Shown: piece by piece, positions 27,051 to 35,857 of the stretch
Position numbering within the stretch: the first letter of the stretch is position 1
Layout of the letters: the number at the start of each line of letters is the position of its first letter
Origin: Herbidospora solisilvae
Lineage (GTDB): Bacteria > Actinomycetota > Actinomycetes > Streptosporangiales > Streptosporangiaceae
Direction: 5' to 3'
Length of the DNA: 64,000 bases
NCBI RefSeq assembly: GCF_009901565.1
Contig: NZ_WXEW01000001.1
Location: forward strand, 372,001 to 436,000
Notes under the pieces: model-generated
Told to the model about the DNA's origin: nothing
Database searches by the model: none
What the model saw: only the letters and a program-made list of their open reading frames with translations
Program-made: the position numbers and the translations under genes

Positions 27051-28221
27051 GGATGAGTGAACCATGGCCGGTGGCGCGTGCGTAGGTGCCCAGTTCGTCG
27101 AGCGCGACGGCGGGGACGAGATCCAGTTGACGTGACACGCGCTCAAGGAAGCCGACGACATCGGCAGTGGCACGACGGCTGGCCGAGGCATAGGCCAGCG
27201 CCCGGGCGAGGGCGGCTCGACGCCGTACCTGCGGATCGGAGCACCACAACTGCAGGACGTGCCCACGTGGCGCGATGTAGGAGCCGACCTGGGTCAAGGA
27301 GAACATCCCTCTGGCTCTATTCGCAGGCGGGTCCGAGGGGAGACGGGAGGCGGGCAGACTGAGGCGAGCCTGCAGCGCATCGAGCCACTCAATCGACCGA
27401 GGGCTTATCTGCTGCTCACGCAACCAGTCCCCGAACATGTCACGGGGACTCTCGCTGTCGCCGAGTTCCAGAAGCCGACCCGTCGTCGGCCACTCCCCGA
27501 CCATGGCCTCCACGTGCTCATCGCGTTGGCTGGCTACGGCGGAGTAGACAAGCGTGCGGAAGCCCCCAGACGTGCGGGCCCGGATGAGATAGCAGGGCAG
27601 GAACGCCAATCCGACTGCGTGTACGGCCACGTCGGTCAGTTCGTCGGGCAGGTCGTAGCTCCCGCGGTCGGGACGTCGCGCAAGGTCGTGCACGGCGTCG
27701 TTTCGGAAATCACAGGAATGACTGAGCAGTTTGAAGATGCGCTGCTGGTTGGCGTGTGCCTGATCCATGACGCGGACGCCGCGCGCGTAGTGCGCCGAGG
27801 TGAGCGGTCCGCATCGCACGCCATCGAAGTAGAGGCGGAGCTTCTCGGCCTTGGCGGTATATCGCTGATCATCACGAGCTGACCGCATACCCCTCTCTGT
27901 AAGCGCAAGAGCACCGTCCGCCCCAGTGAGGTGACCGATGCCTCCGAGGAACCGCAGGACCCGGTCGATCATCGGCTCGCTGACGCCCAGAAAGTCGGCG
28001 ATGCCACTGACGGACCGGAAGCCGCCATCGCCGATGGCAAGTCCTACGTATCGGTCAAGCAGATCGAATGGGGCATGCTCCTCAATCGTCGCGGTCAACT
28101 GGGCGATGAAGAGGGGAAACCCGATGGGATGGATTCGGAGCGGAGTCACATCGTCGAGGGCGGCTGCGTGTTCCAGGGCGCGGCTGGTCGAATACAGCAG
28201 CCGCTCGGTCGTGGCCGTCAC
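27043..28221 (-). CDS. Unknown protein of the HNH/helicase operon, winged-helix-like N-terminus
   Basis: 392 aa, function unknown. Residues about 55-105 (GGFRSVSGIADFLGVSEPMI, DRVLRFLGGIGHL, LALTERG) look like a winged helix with a final wing, resembling a replication-initiator-type or transcriptional wHTH. The remainder is alpha-helical with no catalytic motif I can see, although LLSHSCDFRNDAVHDLARRP contains scattered polar residues. GTG 28221 overlaps the helicase stop by 4 bp (GTGA), so it is translated with the helicase. Its 3' end marks the island boundary. By position it may be a DNA-recognition or regulatory subunit (inference). Confidence 0.7.
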   Translation of the reverse strand: MTATTERLLYSTSRALEHAAALDDVTPLRIHPIGFPLFIAQLTATIEEHAPFDLLDRYVGLAIGDGGFRSVSGIADFLGVSEPMIDRVLRFLGGIGHLTGADGALALTERGMRSARDDQRYTAKAEKLRLYFDGVRCGPLTSAHYARGVRVMDQAHANQQRIFKLLSHSCDFRNDAVHDLARRPDRGSYDLPDELTDVAVHAVGLAFLPCYLIRARTSGGFRTLVYSAVASQRDEHVEAMVGEWPTTGRLLELGDSESPRDMFGDWLREQQISPRSIEWLDALQARLSLPASRLPSDPPANRARGMFSLTQVGSYIAPRGHVLQLWCSDPQVRRRAALARALAYASASRRATADVVGFLERVSRQLDLVPAVALDELGTYARATGHGSLILT

Positions 28222-31151
28222 CGGAAGGTCTCCCCCGCCAGTTGGGTCATGACCTCGCTGGCGGCTCTCAAGTCGCCGTAGTCGCGGACATGGTCGATCA
28301 ACGCCCGCGTCATGTCCCGGAAGGGTGGGTGGGTGGCATTGAGGAGCGTGCCGGCGTCTCCGACGAGGATCAACCGGTGCTTGGCACGGGAGAACGCCAC
28401 GTTGGAACGGCGAACGTCGTCGAAGAACCCGATGTCGCCCTTGGCGTTGCTGCGCGTGAACCCGAAGAGGATCGTGTCGTGCTCTCCTCCTTGGAAAGAG
28501 TCCACGGTCGCCACCCGCCGTGCCACGTCCGTGTCATCACGGAGCCGCTTCGACAGCAGATCGCCGACCAGCCCTATCTGTGCCGAGTATGGAAGGATCA
28601 CGGCCCAGTCGCCACCGCGTGCCTGGTAGTAACAGGCCAGTTCGGTGAGTATCGCGGCCTCCAGATCGTTCAGGGTGCTCTTCTGAGGCCAAGGTTCGTC
28701 GGGTCGTGGTCTGCGTTCCCGCCGCCGTGACGCCGCTACGGCAGAGGTGTCGACGAACGCCATCGGGGCTGCGAACAATTCGTCGCGGTGCGGACGATCC
28801 ACGTCGGTCACCAGAAAACCTCCGTAGAACTGACGCGAGATGAACCGGGCCAGCATCTCGGGCATACGCCGCTGGTACCGCAGCACCTCACGATGGCCTG
28901 CCGGTACATACGGGAACAGCAGCTCGAACGCACTTTGCGTGACCAGGTGCGCGAGAGTGGGGTCATCCGGGCGTTCTCTTCGCACCCAGGCGAGCAGTTC
29001 CCGATCCTCCAGCGGAGGCAACTGGACGTGGTCCCCTACCAGCACCGCCCGTCGTGCCCGCACCAACGGAACGAGCAGGTCCTGGGTGGCGATCTGACCG
29101 GCCTCATCGGCGACCACCAGGTCGAAGCCGACGTCTCCGAGGTGTCCGGCGGTGGCAACCCCGATACACGTCGCCCCGATCACATCGGCATAGCGGACGA
29201 GTTCGGCGTACAACTGTTCAGTGCGCCGCTCCAGCGCGCCCCGCCATCGGGTCAGCAGGTCAAGTCGGCGCCGCATGAGGGCCAGGCAGTCCTGTGCGGC
29301 TCGGGCGAATGCGACGAGGGCGGCTTCGTCGGCTGTGACCGGCGGTAGAGGGGCCACGTCCGCCAGTTGCATTCCCAGCGCTTCGGCGACCTCTGCGGTC
29401 TTCCCGACCAGCACCTGGTGCCGGGCGACGTGCTCATCATGCCGCTTTCGCAGCCGCAGCAGTTCAGGGTGGCCTGCGCGCAGTGTGGCGATCTCTTCCT
29501 GCACGGACCGGCGGTCCCGGTCGATCGTTTGGAGCGTGCGCCGTATCCGTTCCAGGCCTGCGGCGACCTCACTCTGTTCGCCCCGCACACGCTCGGCGCG
29601 GCGCCGGAACAGCGCGCCGACCACCGGCCATTGCCCTGCCCGTGCGGCACGGGCCTCCGCCTGCCCAAGAGCTCGATGCCGACTATCGATCTCGGCAAAT
29701 TCCTGGCGATATCTGTTACCGAGGTCTTCCATCTCGGCCAACCGGCTCCGTCGATCGAGGGTGATGACCGCGTCGTGCCGGGCCAGCGTGGCGGCGCTGC
29801 GGCGGGCCTGCTCAGCAGCGGCCGAAATGCCGTCGAGGTCATTCAGAAGCTGCCGCAGCAGGGCGTCGCCCGTGCCGGTCTCAGGGTCGGCGACCGCATA
29901 CCTCGTGAGCTTCGGCTCCGTACGTTCGCGAATGCGCTGTTGCAGTTCGACGGCCCGCGCCTCCAACGTCAGATGATCACAGTCTGCGGTGACCCCCTCA
30001 CCGATGCGCAGGATCAGCAGATCGGAGGGGAGCTCCTTGAGAACGTTGTCAACGCCCCGGTTGGTGTAGGAGGTGACCAAGACCTTCTGACCCTGGTCGG
30101 CGCAGCCGCGCACCAGCTGTCGGATCGTTCGTGTCTTGCCCGTCCCCGGAGGGCCCTGAATCACCGCGAGATCCGGCACCGTCAGTGCCTTGGCGAACGC
30201 GGCTCTCTGGCTGTCGTCCAACGGCTCTGCAGGTTCACAGTGGCTGTCGGGCTCGAATGGCTGGAACCTCCGGTCGACAAGAGCAGTCAGCAGTCGTGGA
30301 TTGCGCGACTCACCCCGGCGCACCATCGCGATGGCCTCGGCCTGTTTGTCGAACTGGAGAGTGTTCGGAGACTCCACGAACGAGCCCATCTGCGGGATCC
30401 GCCCGAAGTCGACCGGCCGCTCAAACCGAATGGTCGCCAAGTCCTCCTCTATTTCCGCAACGCGGCCCCGCAGGTCTGGTTCACCCTCGATGTGAACACG
30501 TGCACCGACATTCAGCCTGCTCCTCCCAACAAGCTGGAAAGAGTGCACGGATCGGGCCGATTTGCGCAACGCCGCCACGGAGTTGACACTCCGGTAGGCC
30601 GAGAGCCGCGCAGACCCCTTACCGGACAGCTCAATGCGTCGGCCCTCTTCTACCAGCGTCTCCAGCCGATCAAGGAACTGGCTGTGCGGTCCGGGCATAC
30701 CCGGGTCGTCGCCAGCACGGCCTTCGATCTCGGTTCGCCAGGCCTTCTCGATCCAGTCCCACCCTGAAGCGGCCCGCAAGTCGTTGGGATGGTCGTATAC
30801 GGACCACCGGCCGGCCCGCACCAGAAGTCCACCACGCGCGATCTTGTCATGGTCATCGAAATGCATCGGGTGGATGCCACCGACCCAATACCCGCGTTTG
30901 TCCTTCGTCTCGTTCAGGGAGAGGCCGTACCGGCCGTCGATGTAGATCTTCAGGAAGTCGCCCCGCCCTTGCCTGCCACGCTCAAGCCGGGCAGGAATCG
31001 GCTGAGCGGCCAGTTCCCACAGGTCGCGGGCGATCCCGTTGAGGTCCGGCAGCATCGGATAACGTTCACGCTGCTTGAAAATCTTGGTCGGCAAGTTCTG
31101 CGACCAGACCAGGCCGACCTCCGGGCCTAGCTCCACGAACGTACGCGTCAT
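28218..31151 (-). CDS. SF1 helicase, UPF1/COG1112-like, with N-terminal extension and coiled-coil insert
   Basis: 977 aa. Motifs: Walker A IQGPPGTGKT (residues 331-340), Walker B/DEAG VVADEAGQ (679-686), motif III VLVGDHVQLPP (703-713), motif IV region LRYQRRMPEMLARF (757-770), motif V TVDSFQGGEHD (882-892), motif VI RRSNVAFSRAKHR (914-926). This is the DNA2/NAM7/UPF1 clade. Residues about 425-650 form a long charged coiled coil between motifs I and II, as in defence-associated relatives. Residues 1-310 are an unrecognised extension, perhaps including an OB-like nucleic-acid module (about 215-260). ATG 31151 is chosen because AAGGAG precedes it by 6 bases. It overlaps the downstream gene and follows the HNH gene by 48 bp. 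Confidence 0.9.
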   Translation of the reverse strand: MTRTFVELGPEVGLVWSQNLPTKIFKQRERYPMLPDLNGIARDLWELAAQPIPARLERGRQGRGDFLKIYIDGRYGLSLNETKDKRGYWVGGIHPMHFDDHDKIARGGLLVRAGRWSVYDHPNDLRAASGWDWIEKAWRTEIEGRAGDDPGMPGPHSQFLDRLETLVEEGRRIELSGKGSARLSAYRSVNSVAALRKSARSVHSFQLVGRSRLNVGARVHIEGEPDLRGRVAEIEEDLATIRFERPVDFGRIPQMGSFVESPNTLQFDKQAEAIAMVRRGESRNPRLLTALVDRRFQPFEPDSHCEPAEPLDDSQRAAFAKALTVPDLAVIQGPPGTGKTRTIRQLVRGCADQGQKVLVTSYTNRGVDNVLKELPSDLLILRIGEGVTADCDHLTLEARAVELQQRIRERTEPKLTRYAVADPETGTGDALLRQLLNDLDGISAAAEQARRSAATLARHDAVITLDRRSRLAEMEDLGNRYRQEFAEIDSRHRALGQAEARAARAGQWPVVGALFRRRAERVRGEQSEVAAGLERIRRTLQTIDRDRRSVQEEIATLRAGHPELLRLRKRHDEHVARHQVLVGKTAEVAEALGMQLADVAPLPPVTADEAALVAFARAAQDCLALMRRRLDLLTRWRGALERRTEQLYAELVRYADVIGATCIGVATAGHLGDVGFDLVVADEAGQIATQDLLVPLVRARRAVLVGDHVQLPPLEDRELLAWVRRERPDDPTLAHLVTQSAFELLFPYVPAGHREVLRYQRRMPEMLARFISRQFYGGFLVTDVDRPHRDELFAAPMAFVDTSAVAASRRRERRPRPDEPWPQKSTLNDLEAAILTELACYYQARGGDWAVILPYSAQIGLVGDLLSKRLRDDTDVARRVATVDSFQGGEHDTILFGFTRSNAKGDIGFFDDVRRSNVAFSRAKHRLILVGDAGTLLNATHPPFRDMTRALIDHVRDYGDLRAASEVMTQLAGETFR

Positions 31152-31199
31152 CCACATCTCCTTGTCGTGGTAACGAGCCTGTTCCAAGTCGCGCCCGGA

Positions 31200-32339
31200 T
31201 CAGCTCCGCATTCCGGCGCCGAACTCACGGATGTCAGGGCGGTCTCGGGGACGATCCACAACCGCACGGGCGAGCATCTCCGACACCGCCCGCGGTACGG
31301 CCGGATTCAAGGTGGACGCCGCCACAAACGGAAGCGACGGTCGCCCGGTGACCAACCGGTGGACGATTTCGGCGAGATCCCTCACGTCATCGGCAGGAAC
31401 ACCTGGGCACAGGATGGCGTCGCCGATGTCGCGCAACTGCCATCTGCCGTGCTCCCCGACGAGTATCGAGGCTGAGCTCAACCGCCCGTGTCCCCCGACC
31501 GCGTGCAGTTCTCCCAGCGCGGCGCACAACCCACCCAGGCCGGCGAGCAACGCGTGCACACCCTCCGGGGTACGGCCTCTACCGGCGAAGTAGGCTTCCA
31601 CGGACGTCAGTGATGACGGCCCCGTGACCAGAACCGCAGCGTTCGGCGACATGCCCACGGCGACTGGGCGCGGCAACCCCGGTAGCCCTCCCGCCAGCAG
31701 ATCCACCTCATCGGCAAGCGCGGCCCGCCACCGCGCACCCTCCGGCGAACCCCCACGATTGACGACCCCACGTAGCCAGACCAGATCACCGGACTGCTCG
31801 TCATGCGCATACGTCTCATATCGCACAGCGGTACGGTCAGCTGACCACCACGGCACGGACTCATGGCCATCGGCCGTCCGGTAACGACCTTCACCTGCTT
31901 CGATCGTCTGACCAGGTTTGATAATCGGCGGCATCGGATCTGACCCGGCAGGCCCGAATACAGGACGCGTCCGCTGCACGGCGATCCAGGCCTCGTGCTC
32001 GGCCTTGAGGTCAAGGAGCCTGCGCACCGGCCAAAGCTTCGGCCCCAAAGGCTCCTTGTCGATCAACGTATGATCGGAGGGGCACAGCAAGATAAGGTTG
32101 TCGACCCCATCGACATCCCCGGGCCTGATACCACCACTACGTGGGCCGGTCTCGGATGACGGCACGATGTGAGCCATCTCCGCAATGTGCATCGACGAGT
32201 TCGAGTTCTGTTGCGGATCGGGCAGGTCTGGATCCTGTATCCGCAGACTCCGCTGACACATCGCGCACTGCATACCGGCAGCCATGAACAACGCGTCTCT
32301 GGTTGCAGGAGCAATATTCCTGCGCCGTGCGGCTGACAT
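31200..32339 (-). CDS. HNH nuclease fused to a degenerate protein kinase-like domain
   Basis: 379 aa. The N-terminal HNH/treble-clef module has C25-x2-C28, His57 (AEMAHIVPSS, then GPRSGG), Asn81 in DNLILLC and His90 in CPSDH. Residues about 165-379 follow the protein kinase plan but with broken catalysis. The VAIK Lys is absent (LVWLRGV). The HRD loop is HGRLSSASIL (284-293) with no Asp or Asn. The DFG site reads RDIGDA (303-308). The F-helix DDVRDLAEIVHRLVTGRP (317-334) and RPRDRP remain typical. So it is a pseudokinase, likely a sensor or scaffold for the nuclease. ATG 32339 has TATCAT 7 bases upstream (leaderless). First gene of the operon. Confidence 0.85.
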   Translation of the reverse strand: MSAARRRNIAPATRDALFMAAGMQCAMCQRSLRIQDPDLPDPQQNSNSSMHIAEMAHIVPSSETGPRSGGIRPGDVDGVDNLILLCPSDHTLIDKEPLGPKLWPVRRLLDLKAEHEAWIAVQRTRPVFGPAGSDPMPPIIKPGQTIEAGEGRYRTADGHESVPWWSADRTAVRYETYAHDEQSGDLVWLRGVVNRGGSPEGARWRAALADEVDLLAGGLPGLPRPVAVGMSPNAAVLVTGPSSLTSVEAYFAGRGRTPEGVHALLAGLGGLCAALGELHAVGGHGRLSSASILVGEHGRWQLRDIGDAILCPGVPADDVRDLAEIVHRLVTGRPSLPFVAASTLNPAVPRAVSEMLARAVVDRPRDRPDIREFGAGMRS

Positions 32340-32882
32340 CCCCAGAATGATAACGACAGCGTCGGGATTAGCTACGATAATCTGCGACAAAGATGCGCTA
32401 CAGGCAGCACATTAGGAAATTTGAGTCGTACAGCGGCAGGAGCACGGAGACCCGTGCTGAGGTTTCGGCCAGCATGTGTGATCTCAGCCGATCATCCGAA
32501 AGACACCACCCCTATACGGAAGTTCAGGCGCTTCCTTGATCGCCGTTCACGCCCCGGGAGCACGGGACATCATCGAGCCGGCGCTGGTCGCACGCGTTGC
32601 CGAGCATCCGAACCTCCAACCGGCCTCCTAACCGCCCGCGCACACTCGACGCCTCGGTTTTGCACCACCGCCCGAAGTGATGGATTCCCCAGCAAGTCGC
32701 TGTCAGCCCTGCAAAACCGGTCAGATCATGGCAACAGCACCCACCTCTACCCAATTCACCCATGAGCGCCGCAGGTAAACTCACCAAGATCCCCTCAGTC
32801 CACGCGACGATCATAGACAGTGGGTGGAGCATGGACTCCCCATGATCACTTCACCCCGCCGAAAGCACGAAATGATCTCACC
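32340..32882. other. 543-bp gap: promoter region of the HNH operon, otherwise no gene
   Basis: On the minus strand TATCAT (32352-32347) lies 7 bases before the HNH gene's ATG and is the probable -10 of the operon. The rest is of visibly lower GC than the surroundings. The open frames here have poor codon use and no recognisable product. No repeat array or tRNA is seen. Confidence 0.5.
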
Positions 32883-33218
32883 ATGCCCATTCTGAACATC
32901 ACGGTGCACTTCTCGAACCTTAGATTTCGGGAACTGTACCAGTTCGTGGACGCAGTCCGCGCCGCTGGAATCGATCCGTCGACAGCGGTTTCGAAACTAG
33001 TAGACGACGACTACGAATACTCGACAACAGGATTTCAACTATCCGTGGATGCGACCCATTTTCAGGGTTTTCTCGAACCGTTGACATTTGATGAGAGCCG
33101 ACGACTCGCCAGCACGCTCGACAGCCTACTGACCGAAGAAGACCCCAGCCGCTTCTTTTCCGAACTCAAGGCTTGGCGAGATCGTCTTTGGACATTCAAA
33201 CCATCGCCTCCACGTTGA
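32883..33218 (+). CDS. Orphan hypothetical protein in the island
   Basis: 111 aa, starting MPILNITVHFSNLRFRELYQ. It is acidic to neutral and predicted alpha/beta, with no known motif. Codon use and base composition are distinctly less GC-rich than the chromosome's (GAT, GAA, ACA, TTT codons are frequent). The SD is weak. It is divergent from the HNH-helicase operon, 543 bp away, and could be an associated gene or cargo. The composition supports recent acquisition. Existence as a gene is likely but unproven. Confidence 0.5.
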   Translation: MPILNITVHFSNLRFRELYQFVDAVRAAGIDPSTAVSKLVDDDYEYSTTGFQLSVDATHFQGFLEPLTFDESRRLASTLDSLLTEEDPSRFFSELKAWRDRLWTFKPSPPR

Positions 33219-34089
33219 CGTCGCGCAAGGAATTCACACCTAGCGCGCGGTCGACATGCGGTTGCCGACTTCGCCTGGACGAAAAGCGGTCCAGCCGCGC
33301 GGATCATTCAGAAATTTCCCAGACGCACGGCCGGGCCTCCGCGAGCCCGGCTTCACTCTTCAGATTCATGATTTGGGCACGCGCTGATTCCATTTCCCAA
33401 CCGCGACTTCGGGTGTTCCGGTAGTCGCCGGATCACAGCGGCGATTCACTGTGGACACATGGAAATCGCCGCCGCGCCGGATTCTCCTCGGCACGCGCGT
33501 TCGTGGGCGGTGAGGTGCAGTTCCCCCCGGGATCACATAATGCCGGCGTGGCCGAATAAGCCTTGGGCCACCCACTGCTCGTGCGACCAAGCCGGCGGCG
33601 ACCACTTGCGATCACCAGCGTATGGAAACGGTGGATTAGGAGATTCGGGTGGTTCCCGAACCGCCGTTGTCGATTTAAACGATCTTGCCGACGGGCAGGC
33701 TCAGTTTTCGCTTCTGGCCCCGCTCGTGGTGCGCAGCAGTCGCGGCGTCTCTCTTTCCGGAGTCTGGCTGCCCTTCGTGTGGGGACCCCGACCGCCCACC
33801 CGAGTCACCTTGCGGGCTCTGTGGCTCTGCATGGCCTTCTTCGCCGTGCAGAGCCAGATGCATACCAACGTCACCACTTATCCGCGTCCGCTTGAAGTCG
33901 GCCCGGCCATCTGAGTCAACGGCGCCCGCGCCTTCCCACATCTTGATCCGCCACGGCGAGTCGTGGCGCATCCTCCTCGGCTACCTCGGACAGGGATTCC
34001 CCGGACCCTGAACAGGTGCCAGCACCCTGGGGGACACCGGTCGCGGCTGCCTATGGTTCCAGTGATCCTCTCGCAGCCAGGAGCGCGTC
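33219..34089. other. 871-bp stretch without a convincing gene
   Basis: Composition changes gradually from island-like to chromosomal. Several overlapping open frames exist on both strands (for example 33459-33914 plus), but none has conserved motifs, a clear SD or typical third-position GC. It may be the scar of the island's right end. A good SD (AGGAG) for the next gene closes the region. Confidence 0.4.
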
Positions 34090-34992
34090 ATGACTCAGGA
34101 CAACCGGCCGCAGTCATGGCGGCCGACCGCCGCGGAGCGGAGCGCATGGACCCGCGACGCCTTCCGCGCCGCCGCCGGCCTGATCGCGGGCCCCGGCGGC
34201 TTCTTCCTCTACCTCGCCGGAGAGTACTTCTACGACCGGCGGCACCTGCTGTTCGGAACCGGCGGGACTCCCCAGCGGGCGATGAACCCGGAGGGCGAGT
34301 CGATCGCCCTGCGTGGCGGGATCACCAACCTCGACGCCGTCCCACTGCTCGGCGGACGAGGCCGGGCCACGCAGGTGCTCTCCATCACGCCGAGCCTGAC
34401 CCCCTCCACCCGGGCGATGGGCCTGCGCGACGGCGACCCGGTCTCGGTGGCGCTGTCGAGCCGTACGGTCAGCTCGACGAGGAGCGGGCTGATCGTGCCG
34501 GGGCGGATCGGGACCACGACACGCATCACCGTGCCGAGCGACGACTACTCGGTCGCCGCTCTGGGCACCCGCGCCTCGGCGCTGTTCACCAGCAAGGATC
34601 CGGTCATCGGCACCGGGACGGGCACGGTGATCGGAAGCGGCCTGCAGGTCGACGCCCTGCGGCGGGGCGGCATCGTCGTTCCGGGAGCACGCCAGGTGAA
34701 TCTGCCGCTGGCCGGGCGCACGCCGTTCCCGTCGCCGCAGCGGCCGAACATTTTGGTCGCGCCTCGGTGCCCGTGGTGCGGGGAGAGGGTGACCGGTTCG
34801 GCGTTCGTCGCGATGGCCGACTGCCCGAACCGAGCGGGGACGGCGCAGGCCCTTCGGTCGCTCAACGGCTACCGGCCTCCCGCCGTCGCCACGGTCACCC
34901 GCCGGTACTGCTCGGACTGCCACCGCTATACGTCCAAGCCCGAGGATCACAGCCTGTGGTGCCGGTTCATGACCTTCATCGGCGACTTGTGA
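34090..34992 (+). CDS. Hypothetical protein with C-terminal zinc-ribbon-like cysteines
   Basis: 300 aa, not recognised. After a short hydrophobic patch (AGLIAGPGGFFLYLAGEYF, about 30-48) come roughly 150 residues rich in Gly, Thr and Ser and beta-like. The C-terminus has two Cys pairs, CPWCGERV (about 225-232) and CSDCHRY (about 276-282), plus a final Cys at SLWC. That resembles a zinc ribbon or treble clef. There is no signal peptide or full transmembrane helix. The ATG has AGGAG 8 bases upstream. Convergent with the PHP gene. Confidence 0.65.
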   Translation: MTQDNRPQSWRPTAAERSAWTRDAFRAAAGLIAGPGGFFLYLAGEYFYDRRHLLFGTGGTPQRAMNPEGESIALRGGITNLDAVPLLGGRGRATQVLSITPSLTPSTRAMGLRDGDPVSVALSSRTVSSTRSGLIVPGRIGTTTRITVPSDDYSVAALGTRASALFTSKDPVIGTGTGTVIGSGLQVDALRRGGIVVPGARQVNLPLAGRTPFPSPQRPNILVAPRCPWCGERVTGSAFVAMADCPNRAGTAQALRSLNGYRPPAVATVTRRYCSDCHRYTSKPEDHSLWCRFMTFIGDL

Positions 34993-35019
34993 GGCTCGCG
35001 AGCCGCGACCGCCACGGCG

Positions 35020-35853
35020 TCAGGTGCGGCTCGGGACCGCGTCGAGCAGTGCCTCGTAGGCCTCCGGCGCCGTCGTCTCGCAGCCCAGCCGGTGCCCCGT
35101 CAGCTCCCCATGGTCGTCGCTCGACCCGGTCACGACCAGGCCGAGATCCTTCGCCAGGCCGCGCAGCTCCTCGCGCGCCGTCGTGGTGTGGTCGCGGTGG
35201 TCGACCTCGATCCCGGTCAGCCCGGCCGCCGCCATGTCGGCGATCCACTCGTCGGGGACCACCCGGCCGCGCTTGGCCGACCGCGGATGGGCCAGCACCG
35301 CCACGCCTCCGGCGGCGCGGGTGAGTTCGACGGCGCGGACCGGGTCGAGGGCGTAGCGGGCCACGTGGGCGCGTCCGCCCGATCCGATCCAGCGGTTGGA
35401 GAAGGCCTCTTCGATGTCGGCGACTGCGCCCACGGCGAGCATCGCGCGGGCCACGTGGGGGCGGCCGACGACGCCGCCGCCCGCGATCCGCTCGACCATC
35501 TCCATGGTGATCGGGACCCCCAGGTCGATCAGCCGGGCCACCATCTCGGCGGCCCGGCCGTCTCTGGCCTCGCGGATCAGCGCCGTCTCCCGGGCCAGGC
35601 CCGGGTGGTCGGGGTCGAACAGGTAGGCGAGCATATGGATGCTCATCCCGTCGCGGCGGCACGACAACTCCATGCCGGGCACCAGGGTCAGGCCGTCGGG
35701 CAGGTTCGCCAGGGCCTCGGCGTGGCCGCCGACACCGTCGTGGTCGGTGAGGGCCAGCACGTCGAGACCGGCCTCGCGGGCCCGCCACACCACCTCGGCG
35801 GGGCGGCTGGTCCCGTCGGAGGCGGTGCTGTGGCTGTGGAGGTCGATCCGCAC
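35020..35853 (-). CDS. PHP-domain phosphoesterase (RNase AM / nucleoside bisphosphatase type)
   Basis: 277 aa. The PHP motif I is IDLHSHSTASDG (residues 3-14), followed by LALTDHDGV (about 32-40), GMELSC (about 60), VLAHPRSAKRG (about 189) and GSSDDHGE (about 248), so all metal ligands are in place. Close relatives are 5'-3' exonucleases or 3',5'-nucleoside bisphosphate phosphatases (YciV/TrpH type). GTG 35853 lies 4 bases after the lsr2 stop, so it is co-translated with lsr2. Its pairing with a nucleoid protein is a neighbourhood observation, not proof of a joint role. Confidence 0.88.
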   Translation of the reverse strand: MRIDLHSHSTASDGTSRPAEVVWRAREAGLDVLALTDHDGVGGHAEALANLPDGLTLVPGMELSCRRDGMSIHMLAYLFDPDHPGLARETALIREARDGRAAEMVARLIDLGVPITMEMVERIAGGGVVGRPHVARAMLAVGAVADIEEAFSNRWIGSGGRAHVARYALDPVRAVELTRAAGGVAVLAHPRSAKRGRVVPDEWIADMAAAGLTGIEVDHRDHTTTAREELRGLAKDLGLVVTGSSDDHGELTGHRLGCETTAPEAYEALLDAVPSRT

Positions 35854-35857
35854 CCGC

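Noticed and set aside
31200-32339. Active Ser/Thr kinase
   Set aside because: The ATP-binding Lys and the HRD Asp and Asn are not present; only the fold-type pattern and the F-helix remain, so it is called a pseudokinase.
32421-32765. 114-codon plus-strand open frame upstream of the island ORF
   Set aside because: Ser/Arg/Thr-rich with no SD or motif. It overlaps the likely promoter side of the HNH operon.
33459-33914. 151-codon open frame in the island flank as a gene
   Set aside because: No SD, no motif, and three other overlapping frames of similar length. Codon use fits neither the island nor the chromosome.
34993-35004. GGCTCGCGAGCC palindrome between convergent genes as a terminator
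   Set aside because: It is self-complementary without a loop and has no T-run; in such GC-rich DNA it may be chance.
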